From positions 14,044,648-14,108,647 of the forward strand of contig JABAKD010000028.1 in assembly GCA_012845835.1 (NCBI GenBank): 64,000 bases of DNA. Reading direction: 5' to 3'. Origin of the DNA: Undaria pinnatifida (lineage: Eukaryota; Sar; Phaeophyceae; Laminariales; Alariaceae). Positions 10,148 through 22,100 of this stretch are shown here, piece by piece; positions within the stretch are counted from its first letter, which is position 1, and every line of letters starts with the position of its first letter. A model generated the notes under the pieces. It did not search any database and was not told where the DNA came from. It saw only the letters and a program-made list of their open reading frames with translations. Position numbers and translations under genes: made by a program.

Positions 10148-13100
10148 GTGAGACCTCATTGTTGCCATACCTAGGCTTCATCGCAGACAACGTTCGGTTT
10201 ATTATGTTTTTGTTCAAAGGTAAAGTGGGGGAAGAGTTGTGTATCGGATAGTTCCCTTGAGTCGCCTCGTTTGTTGGCGTCGTGGCAAAAAGTGCGTGCT
10301 AGTTCAGCAAACCCCAACGCGCCTCAGAATATCTTGCGTCTCTCGGCAGCTGGTGTCACGGAGGGAGCAAACGTAGCCAATTAAATAAAAAAGTGGAACG
10401 GTTCATGCCTATATATACATGTGTCGTGCCAAAATAACCAAAACTATGCAGGTTCCTACGCGCTGAGTAAAATTATGTAGGTTCCTACGCGCTGAACTGT
10501 AGCGCTAATGGTAAATTCAAGATGAGTTTGAGCCCAACCTCTCGCCGACGTTCGTGCGTTGTACATACGAGGTCAGACGTTGCTCTTGTCGCTGCAGGTA
10601 ACGTCACCGCTAATGCTTCACGTCGTCTGAGGGCAAACATCATAGAAATCTCCACAAAAACACGGCGGAAGCGAGCCCTACAACACGTCGGAGGCTGGTG
10701 ACCCACACGCCCCCCCCCCCCCCCCCCGCCCCAACCCCCCCCCCCGCCCCCAATAATATACTGGTGCCAAAACCGTCAGATTTATCCCCTCCAAAGGATT
10801 TATAGCTTACATGCACAAATTGCCCCCTTCCCCCCCCCCCCCCCCCCCCCCTCCAAACCCGCTCGCTTTTGATCAAAACCAGGCCCCAACGTCCTTCAAA
10901 ACTCCGCCCCACCCCCCACACCGGTTATTCGACTTACAAGATTCACTTGATAAAATGATACATTTCCCTTCACAGCTGTCAGATTTTGTCCCCCTCAGAA
11001 ACGGGTTTATTGTTTCCGCGCACAGACTGACTAAAATCATATTGTTGACCCTGATAGCTACACTGTAGTTGTAAGGGGAGTCGCCGACCTATATCCTTAA
11101 TGAGGACACACAACTCGTAATGCGCGCGATCGGAGTATCACACACAGCTTGCAAAGATGAGTTTCGACGAAATCTTAGATCTCACAGCTGGAGTGTATTT
11201 TAATTTTTATATCATATATGGTTGCGCTGACATGCTGCAGCTCTAGAGTATGTGGAAACCATCTCTTGCTTGATGATGTCTCCCGACGTATACGTTTTAA
11301 AAATGAAACAATTCCATCGCTTCGCTCAACTACTGCAGCTCTGTGGAATCGACTACAACCTCGACAGCCCATGGTGGTTGCATTCTGAAAATGAACCTAT
11401 GAGGGGGGCATCCCAGTCCCAATCGCACTTTCGTCAAAATTTGGTATGGCTTAACACGATATTTGACAAAAACCGCCAGGAACACATCGTTTGCGTTAAA
11501 CCGAAATACGATATACGCCGGTAAAATGTTATAATGTATTCTTTGATAATATGCTGCTTTCTTTGCTTTACCTAGGACTTTGGCAGCTCGTTCCAATTAC
11601 TTATGAATCGAAGTTTCTTATCGTTGCACATTCATACCCTGCACTTGATAGGCCACTCCTTTTGGCATCTGAACGAGTTCGTGGCGGCGTGGATTCGGGG
11701 CTTGTGATGCCGACGCGCTCGATACTTCTCTAGATAATACGGCACGTGATCATCACACACACCTAGCTGTCCGATAGCTCCCCATCGGTGGCTCATCGTC
11801 GTTGTTAGTACTGGGGCCCGTGTCACATAATTCTCCAAGAAAAGGCGGCCGCCGGAGTAGGGGGTGTTAAGTTCATTTTTGTCGAATACGTTCCCCCTGA
11901 AATCTTGACAAAATTCGGGTGTATTTCGGAACTTAATTTCCAAATTCGCCGGCTTTCTGTCACAAATTTGGAATTTAGCAGAAAACAGAATTAATAAACA
12001 CGGAGAACTTAAGAAAGCGTCTTATTTAGCTGGCGTTTGTTTGGAATCCGGCTTGATTCTGCTGTTGATTTAGTTTTTTTTTGCGACACTTGCTTCGATA
12101 AGAATTGCCCTTTCAGTGTAGTTCACTTGGACATCGCAGCAGATTCCGTGCATGGCGGTGTATTCTACCTCCGCGTTGATAATATTTGGGATATAGAAGA
12201 GCCATCAGCTGGACCATGGTGCGGTATATCCCAAGGGTTTGATATACGACGTCCGCCGGCGATGAATTTGGTGGTAGTTATGAACCTGATACAACGAATT
12301 ACCCATCGAGATGGCAGAGTCTAAAGGTGTGATAGCCGTGGTCACCGAGGGCTGCCACGCCACACCTCACCACACCACACCACATCACACCACACCACAC
12401 CACACCACACCACACCACACCACACCACACCACACCACACCACACCACACCACACCACACCACACCACACCACACCACACCACACCACACCACACCACAC
12501 TACTATACACCCCACAGACCACACTACAAGGACGCTGCGAAGTTACGCGACGGCCCTGGTTGCTCTCGAGCCCCCCAAGCCCCCAAAGGCTTAGGCTAGG
12601 ATATTGTCAGGCGTAGGGTCTAGTTCGCCTGGGCCGGCATGCAAGGATGATGTTGACCACAAGCAACGGGCAGGATCGTTGTTCCCGTGCCCGTCCTATT
12701 TTTGGGGGAGAAGATATCTCGGGGGTGTCGTACCGAGCACGAGGCATGACACCGCAGGGGGTGTGGTAATGCAAGGTAACCGGGTGAGGAATCGGGCGGT
12801 CGTTTACGGATTTGTAATCGTCTATCACACCCCCTGTAGTCTACAACAGGGGTGTAATACACACCGTCCCGGGTAGTACACGGCGTCGTATAAGGGAAAC
12901 ACATAACCACCCCAATAAAGCATGACGACAACATGTGCACTAATTACGTATGCGCCAGGTTATTACGCTGGGTTGCTTTCTTCGAGCTACATGATCGGTC
13001 GCTTGATCTCCTCGCGATTCTGGGGCCTGGCCTCGGACCGCCACGGCAGCCGTTTTGTCATGGCCTTCGGCCTCGTATCATCCGCGGTACTCTCTATTGC

Positions 13101-16100
13101 CTTCGGGTTATCAAGAAATTTTGCTTGGGCCTTCGTTTGCAGGTGAGGCATAGCCCGCGTTATGCATCGTGCCACACTAGGCTTGCGTGTTGAGCTGGTT
13201 GATTGGGACGACACCATAAACGCACCCACACGTCGGATCAGCAACATAACCATGATGACGTGTCAAAATTGATCCACGGAGCACAGCACGAAAATATACC
13301 TTCGGCACATTGCTGCATACATCGCCGGCCGGCCACATACTCATCGGTGGTTTCTCTCGAGGTTGAACAGTCTTGCTCCAAGCCAGCTACGAGAAATACA
13401 ATTTAAAGCCTGATGTCGAAGGGATGTGGTATGTCGCACAAGAACCGTGTGCTGTCGGAGGGGCCTGGTGTAGAGGAACAAGTGACGCTGATTCATGTTC
13501 CCCACGGTTTTGTGGTATCCTTCCAGCTTAGCGTTGGACAGTTCCCACGGGTCTTAGCTCCCTGGTCTATATGAATCAATCCCACAGGAACGGCATCTGC
13601 TTGTTGCAGTTAAACAGAATGAAGGAAAGTAGAGGAAAGTGAGGGAAAGTGAAGGAAAGTGAAAGAAAGTAAAGGAAAGTGAGGGAAAGTGAGGGAAAGT
13701 GAAGGAGAGTGAAGCAAAGAGAGGGAAAGTGAGGGAAAGTGAGGGGAGGGAAAGTGAAGGAAAGTGAAGGAACATCCCGAGCGTTAGTACACACAAGTGA
13801 CAACATTTGCGCCTCACAACTCCAGTCCGTTGTCGGCCAATCATTATTATTCTGTTTTTCATCGTGACACGACAATACCGTCGCCGGTTCTGGTCGTTAG
13901 GCCCACGGCACCACCAGCCGTTAGATTGCGTCGCTCGGAAGATACAATTCCAAGACATATTTTGATACGCTGCTTATGTGCCAGATACGTTAACGTCTTG
14001 CTTGAAGGTATGCAAGTCTGGTGGGAATCCAGGCCACACAAAAGATGCATTTGGGAACTTAGATCGGCGCAGGCCTACGGAACAATCAAACAAGATACTG
14101 TGTTGGTACGCGGGAGCACTTGCATCTTCCTGCTTAAACCTTTTTCGTCGTAACTACCTCGTCCCAGGTTTCTAATCGGATTGCTCAACGGCATGAATGT
14201 GGCGTCTAGAAGTCTCGTTGCAGAAGTGTGCGGCCCGGAGCATGAAACCGTAGGCATGGGCTATACAACATGTGAGCTGTCGCGAAGGCATGCTATGCTT
14301 CCATGTTTACGTTATCTGCCGCTAGCATTCCGTCCAACATAACAGTTAGTATTCCGTGGCATGGCAGCGCGACAAAGTTCCGTTGGTCACCGCGAGAAGG
14401 AGGGCTCGGAAGATGAAATAGAGAAGCTTCGCTTTTGTGTTCGCGCACGTCAGGCATGGTGTGGTTTTTAGAGTGGTCTTCGGTATCGTTTCTACCGGTG
14501 GTAGCAAGGTGGTAGGCGGGTGCGTTTCGACACGTTTCTGGTAGGAAAACGATCACAGAACACCACCCCCCTAGAAGCTGCGAGCAACGATACAAACGTT
14601 TGTGCCCGGATAACGTTTGCTTGGAGTGCCTCCGTGAACCTCATTTCGCAGGCGTGGAGGTCCCGGCGGCGGCGCCGAACATTTCCTGTCGAACGCAGCT
14701 GGTGTCGGGGGGGGTACGTGTCGCTATGCTACGGGTCCGAGGATCACGATCTACCGCTCGTCTCGGATAACGAAGCACGCAAAAAAGAGCCCCTAGCGAC
14801 GGCTGTAGCAGCTTTTATCGTGGATCTGATGACAATTCAGTCTCTCGTCGTCCACGATTTCTGATTCACAATGCGCCACGCAGTGAATGCAGCAGTAGTT
14901 TTACTACAGCAGTACAGTGCAGCATAGAAGCCGCTTTTTCGGCCAGTATCCTGACGTTCGTTGTAGCCGTATTCACTTGTTTAATGTCAACATTGTTTTC
15001 TTTCCAGCTCCACACGTGGGAGGTTGTACACTCGGCGACCTTCTGGACATGTCAAGCCGTGGTCGCAGCTGTCCTCCCTTCTATCACTCGTTACGTGCCT
15101 TCGCCTTGATTGCGCATAGGGTTGTGCACTGCCGTTTCTAGCTTTTATGCTCGTCGCATCGCATCGAATGCGCTTACTCGTGCTTTCGCACGTACGTGCT
15201 GGTTGTCAGTTGTTAAGAAAATAGTTCCTTGCGGGGCTCTAAGCCACCACTACCACTACCAATAGCACTACCACTACCACTACCACTACCACTACCACTA
15301 CCACTACCACTACCACTACCACTACCACTACCACTACCACTACCACTACCACTACCGCTACCACTACCACTACCACTACCACTACCACTACCACTACCAC
15401 TACCACTACCACTACCACCTCGATCTCAACATCTCAACTGTTAGGTGCGGCTTACTATTACTAGTATTATTACTATTCAACTACACCGGGCACGCCTACA
15501 CCGCATCCATTGTAGGCGCCACGTTAAAGTGGGCAACCCGTAGGTAAATTAGTGGATAATATGTAGGTGTGTAATCTATAGACATAGCACAAGGTTGTAC
15601 GTTTTTCACTCACTCGCTTCGGCCTTTCGAAACGGCTACCTGTAGCCCTGTCGCAGCCCTGACCACTAATCTACATTGATAATGCGTTGCTCGGCAAAAA
15701 AGAAAATGCGGGCATGTTTTCCAGCCCCTCCAGAGGTAGTAGCTCGGATTTGTGGCGTGTGGCGTGATGGCGGCCGCTACGGCCCTAGCGCTTGCACGAA
15801 TTCGAGGCTTTTAAACTTGGTAGCGGAGGTGTATATGCTAGACAAGATGCAACCGAAAAGACCGCCTTGGGTCACTGAGGACCAAGTCCGACGTAAGCTT
15901 CAGACCAAAAAACGTCGATGTTCACACCGGGCGCTATCAGGCCGAGAACAAAAATATAAGAGTGAGACGACGGATCTGTCAGCTCTTGACAAAATAAACC
16001 CTTCGAGGCTAGATATATATGTCTTACACCGGGTTATTGTATTGATCGCTCTACACGGATGCTCCTTGGAGCTTGCTCGTGGAGGTCGATACTTCCGTAT

Positions 16101-19100
16101 AGCGAGCTAATAACTTCATCGTGGTGTTGTTTGGGAGTATATATGCTGCAACGTACCGACTTCCGGTACGAGGAACTGCTCCATGTACTCTACTCTACTG
16201 TACTGTACTGTACTGTACTGTACTGTGATTACTACAACACACTTTGGACATCAGAATATACCACTCGCATGCCAAGGTTTTTCAGTCGTAGATAGACCGC
16301 GCTCAATGCTGTCTACCATGCGTGCGTATCAGTAATACAGCGTTGTGACTGGACACCGACATCTATTATTAGTACTAGCAAGAGACTACTACGTTGTCGG
16401 ACAGAGACCCGGTAGGCTGTTTGCTACCACTGCTACTGTATTGTAACAGTGGAATGCCGATAATTAGCAGTGTCGTGCACACTGACATTACAGCGCGGAG
16501 CCAAACAAAGTTGAGTTGCAATGCTGGCCGTGGTTTGAAAAACTGACCAGGCAATAGGCAGTTTCAGATTGGTGATTTTTCGGACTTTGAACTTGGACGT
16601 TCAGAAATAGGCTGGGCTCCTCTCATACCAGTTCCGAAATTGATTCTTCGCTCATTGACAGCTACAGCATCGAAACTGCACCGGTGAAGTAGCTGTCGGC
16701 TCCCGGAAAAAAGTTCGCGACTCTAGCGCTCGAAACATTTATCACTACTATTAATACTACAGTGTTGGCCACGCAACTGATCTAACTTCCAGCCGACCTA
16801 AGTTGAAATCTTTTTCGCGAAACATTCAAAACTTGAAGTTTTTGTTTATTGTTTTAGTGCGTTCATGTCTGTACAGGTTCCAGCCTATTCCGTAGGGTAT
16901 TTCGTACTTACCGTCTGCATGACCGCCTCCCAACCTGATGCCAAGTGAAGTATGACTAACGAAGTAACAAAACTGAGCGCGTGCGCACCAATCGTTCCTT
17001 TTCAAAACACTGACGATTAGCATTCCTCCCTCTCTCTCGTCCTCAATGGCGGTGGCATTGCATGATCTCATCACCTCGCCTGTTGTATTTGGCAATATGT
17101 ATCTATTTCTTACAATTAGCGATGTCAGAAAAGGATGGTAACTACATGATTGTACCTATCGATTAAAACATTCCATCTTTCAAAATCCAGGTACCATAAC
17201 AAATTATGAAGCTTCAACACGTTGTTCGAACGCCCCACTTACAATCGAAATCGGCCAGAGAGTAATAAACACTTCTACGCAATTGATACCACGTCATTAT
17301 CTTTTTAGCCATCCATGACGTAGCTTCCATCCACCCCCCCCCCCCCCCTTTCAACGCCACCTCCTTCCCCACCACCCGCACGATCGTCTAGATCTAGCAC
17401 CACGCGTATAACAAGCCCCTACATACATTATTAATACGCGCGATAGGAGTATCACACACCATAATATTTCATCTCACAGCTGGAGCGTATTCTATTTTTT
17501 TGTGACCCAAACCTCTTGAAAACCCTTCCGCCCCCCCTTTGTTTTTGTCTTGCTCAAACGCCCCACCTAAAATATCGAAATCCGCCAGAGTAATAAACAC
17601 TTTCACGCACTGGATATCACCTCATTAACCTTCACAAGCCACTAAAGCCATCCATGCCGCTGCTGCAATGTCCCCCTCCCACCCCGCCCCCACCCCCCCC
17701 ACCACCTCTTCCTTCCCCACCACCCGCATCATCGCCTAGACCTAGCACCACGCGTATAGCAAACCCCTATATCTGTGCGATCTAACGCCCTTTCGCCCCC
17801 CCCCCCCCCCCCACCTCCCCCCCCCCCGTTCCCCACCTCCTCAACCCCCCACCCCCCCACCCCACCCCCACCCCCTCGAACACTCCGCCCTCTACTCACT
17901 GGTTGTACGACTCACAGGATATACATGATAAACTGGTGCATTCTTTCCAAAACCTTCACTTTTATCCCCTTAAATGATGTAAAGTTTCCACGCACAGATT
18001 GAGTTGCCCCGCCCGCCCCCCCCCCCCCCCCCCCCCCCGCCCCTCATGATAAATTAGTGCATTCTTTCCAAAACCGTCGGATTTATCCCCTTGAAGGATT
18101 TGTAGTTTCCACGCACAAGTTGAATTGCCCCCCCCCCCCCCCCCCCTGCTCCCTGTTAATGAAACCAAGGCCCTCACGTCCTTAAAAACTCCGACCTCCC
18201 CTCACCGGTTATTCGACCTGTGGGATTCATTTGATAAACTGATGCATTTCCTTCCACGGCTGTCAGATTTTGCCCCCCTCAGAAACGGGTATTATAGTTT
18301 CCGCGCACAGACTGCCTAACATCACCCTGTTGACCCTGATATCTACACTGTAGTTGCAAGGGGAATCGCCGACCTATATCCTTAATGCGGACACTTAACC
18401 CGTGATACGCGCGATCGGAGTATCACATACAGCTTGCAAAGATGAGTTTCGACAAAAGAAATCGATCACACAGCTGGAGCGTACTTCTTTTTTTTTTAAT
18501 ATATTGGACCAAGATTGCGTCTGCTGAAATTCAAAATTGGAGCATGTGTGTTGTGGATTGGCAGCATGTGTATATACCAGGTACCAGTAAGTTAACTACA
18601 ACTTTTTTAAGTACCTAGACTCTACACACGAATCGCGCCTACACCGAAGACCACAAAACCATGCCCATCACCACCAGCGTCAGGACAGAGCGCGCAGACG
18701 ACTCGGTACAGGTTATTTTCGCCGCATGCTTGCCCTGCTTGGTTTGCCTTTCTGGGCATCGGCCCAAGACAAGTTCTGGTTCGCTACAATCATCGTCCCA
18801 GGGCTTTTGTCCAGTCAAATAAAAAAACCTGTCGGGCGTAAAGATTGATCAGTGCCTTGAACCCCACGTAGGTCTTGGCCTTGGCCGTCTTTCGTGACTG
18901 CTGCTCTTCACGAGCAATAGCCAGGGTCTTTAGGCTGGCGGCTGCAGACCTTCTGCTATGCCGATGAGGTGGCATAGCTGTTGGGTGGGCAGGGCAGCCC
19001 CTAGGCTTGATTGTGTGACCACGCCCCCTTTCAGGTCAACTCTGATTGTTTGGGAGAGGTGCCTGGACGTCTAAAAAATTCCGGGTAGCTGCTGTAGAAA

Positions 19101-22100
19101 TGTTTTTTCAAAACCTGGACGTCTTATCTCATAATTATTATGCAGAAATTGGATGGGACCGTCAAAACCGGTCCACGGGACTGAAGCTCGGTTCTAATTT
19201 TGCGGCGAAAATCATACCAATGTATGCATGTGTTTCCACCTAAGTTAAACATAAAAAATTGAGTGCCCAAAATTCCCCACTACGTGCAAAGTTGATGGTA
19301 GAGTAGTAGCCTTCCCATGAAAGAAAGCCGTACAACGTTTTGACAGACCACGTTGATGCCGTCCTCCTGCCACCCCCTTGCCACCTATGCGGCCATTGCT
19401 GTCGACCACTCACATGATCCACGATATGACCACCAGCTTCCTGGTCGCTTGGAGCGGTGTTTGGGCCTGGAGTCGGGGGCATGCTGGTGAAACCGGCAAA
19501 ACATTACCCTGGCGTCTTCTCACAACTTGGAGTATTCGGGAGGTACTGGATGGAGTACTTGGCTTGATGTAAAGTTGCTGCCGGTTGACAATCTCGAACG
19601 GCGGCGAATGCATGCTGCACTACCACTTAAAGGGGTTTCCACTTAAAGGGGTTTTCTAGTTTTACATTGTGGCATTTATTTTCTCCTCGCAACAATGTCG
19701 GGGGGTTTTACGCTGTGAAGTTGTTGTATTCTCGCTCGCTGTTACTATCGCTGTGAGGCACCTTCACTGCCTGAATGCGGCCGAAATACCCCGCAGGAAT
19801 CCGTACCTTCTTGTCAACCTCCTCGGGGCTGGTTTGGCGCTTCTGTGCTTGCCACTGATGCTTATCTACCTCGACGCCAAGCACGCCGAAAGCAACAGCC
19901 AATCGTGAGTATTGCATAACGCGTAGACGAACCGGGTGTGTGCACCCACGCCTCCTTGATGACGTCATGGTTGAACGCATTAGTTTTCTAGGATATCAGG
20001 ACGGATTTCCACAACGGTGAACGGGGGTGCCATGTATAGCTGTACCAGCTATTATTACCTAGTACCGTCGAATTGCTCGTTACCCCGTTGGCCTCAAACC
20101 TGTGCAAACCCTTCAGTAGCACAAAATTATTGATTTCTGACATGCGTCGGGTGCTTCCCGAAGAACCGGACGGCGTCGGTAAGCGAACAACTTAGAACAT
20201 GTCAAGCACGAATATTCTCAATTAAATGGGCGTTGATCGACGACAGATGGAAACACCGAGCCCAGCTCGTCAAAAAAAATCGGAGGCGGAAGGCGGAAAT
20301 GGCAGGGGCACGATGATAAACAGTGAAATCTCGGTTCAATATTTCCGCTTTATCCGAATGAAGGTGTACCGGGTAAGCGACCTTGGAAGCATACATAATC
20401 ACAGCTATGACCCAGTATACACTTGTTGGGAAACGGGTCTCCAGGTTTGTATGAGGATACGCTGCATGATGGCTCCGACATAGAATCAGGAGTCCTCCGC
20501 CATACCACAACTACGCCCACCACACCGCAGCAACGGCTATCGATTGTTTGCCTGCTGGACAAGGCGAAACATTCACGAATATAATGGGTATAGTTCACTG
20601 CGGGCGGAACACTTGTTTGGGTTCATGAGACGTGCATGCGTATCGCGTTAGGCTTGCTTAGGTTAGATCCACATGTGTATCTGATACCTAGACAATAATT
20701 TCTCTTGAAAGTTGTACATTCGTTGGAGTCATCACACAAACTCTCAAGGCAGGGGTTACACGTTTTGGGTTAACTGATGTTTCTGACCTCCTGATCTTCT
20801 GACGTTCTCATGGCTTCACCGGTTCAGCTCCTCAAGTGCGAAAGTAAGTATCGGTTAGTGTGGAAGTACATTCGCGATCATATTGGTTTTGGACCGGCAC
20901 AGAGACATGTAGCTCAGACTGCGCGAAAGCAACGTAGTATTCGAATCCATGTTTTGGGTGAGATATTGAGCTCCTTATACTAGAAGCTAGATGCTAGATG
21001 CTAGATGCTAGAAGCGCAGAAACGTCTGCTGCGCGCATAGCGCGGGATGACTCGTTTGGATTGGGCTAAGGGGAAGAAGCGAACAGCGGGCGTAGCCGTT
21101 TTCGCCGCAGGATTCCAGGCGGTGATATTAATTCTGCTGGCATATCACCTGACACCGTTCCCACCGCTTGTCTCACCCCGCTCGTGAAAACGCACCACCA
21201 CGTGGTGTTCGTCGTCGTGTTACTTCAGCGGAGGTAGTGGGTACAAATACCAATCTTCCCTGACGAGTGTTAGCTCGGAGGCGGAGGGAAGATACATCGA
21301 TGTTCAGAAGCCGCTCTGGATTAAGCCGTCGGGGGTTCCTCTGACCCCTAGTACAAACGGGTCAGACAATGAAGCCACAACGCTCAGGCCTGCACCGAAA
21401 CATGTCAAGCCGAAAAGCTTACTGGCACAGGAACACATCCGGGTCCTCACGGTCATCACGGCAGTACATGCGGTGCGACTCCACTTCTCGATTTGTCTGG
21501 TGAAAGTAGGGCGCAGTGTGCCAGACACAGGGCGGTTGCCGTAGGGGTCTTGCTTGCTACGTCTCTGGCTATTCTAAAAATTCTGTAAGAGCGTTAAAAT
21601 GTTTGGGGTCTACGTTCTTCGCCGGTGGGTACTATATGTACCTGGTACCTTCTATACGATCAAACATCACCTGTGTTGATTTTTGTCGTGTAACACAGAC
21701 AGTGGTTTGTGGCTCTTAGCAGCCCTGACTCGCCTGCACACACTGCGCCTACCTCTTGTCGCCGAATAGGAATTCTCGTGAACACCAAACGAGCGCCCTT
21801 TTCGTGTCCTTTATTTACGCCGCGAAGGTCTCATTCTCTGGGTTTGACAGTGTAATCAATCTGTGGGCTCTCAGCAGCGCGGCCAGTGGTGGGTTAGAGT
21901 GGTCAAGTCTACACATCGGACAGGTCAGACCGACGAACGTTTCTTAACGAGGCTTTTCTCTACATTGAAATTAGTGCCTTGGTTGTGCGTTGACCGCGCT
22001 TGTTTTCCCCTGTCGACTACTCCATGAAAGAAGGAACATGTTCTATTGGAGGAGTTCTTCCGGCTGTGGAAGTTCTGTGCGCTATGATTTCATGTGTTTC

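Noticed and set aside
12299-12616. Val-Trp-Cys-Gly and Thr-His-Pro repeat ORFs
   Set aside because: They come from the CACAC pentanucleotide repeat read on both strands.
15229-15444. Plus-strand Pro-Leu repeat ORF
   Set aside because: It is the translation of a CCACTA microsatellite and has no independent coding evidence.
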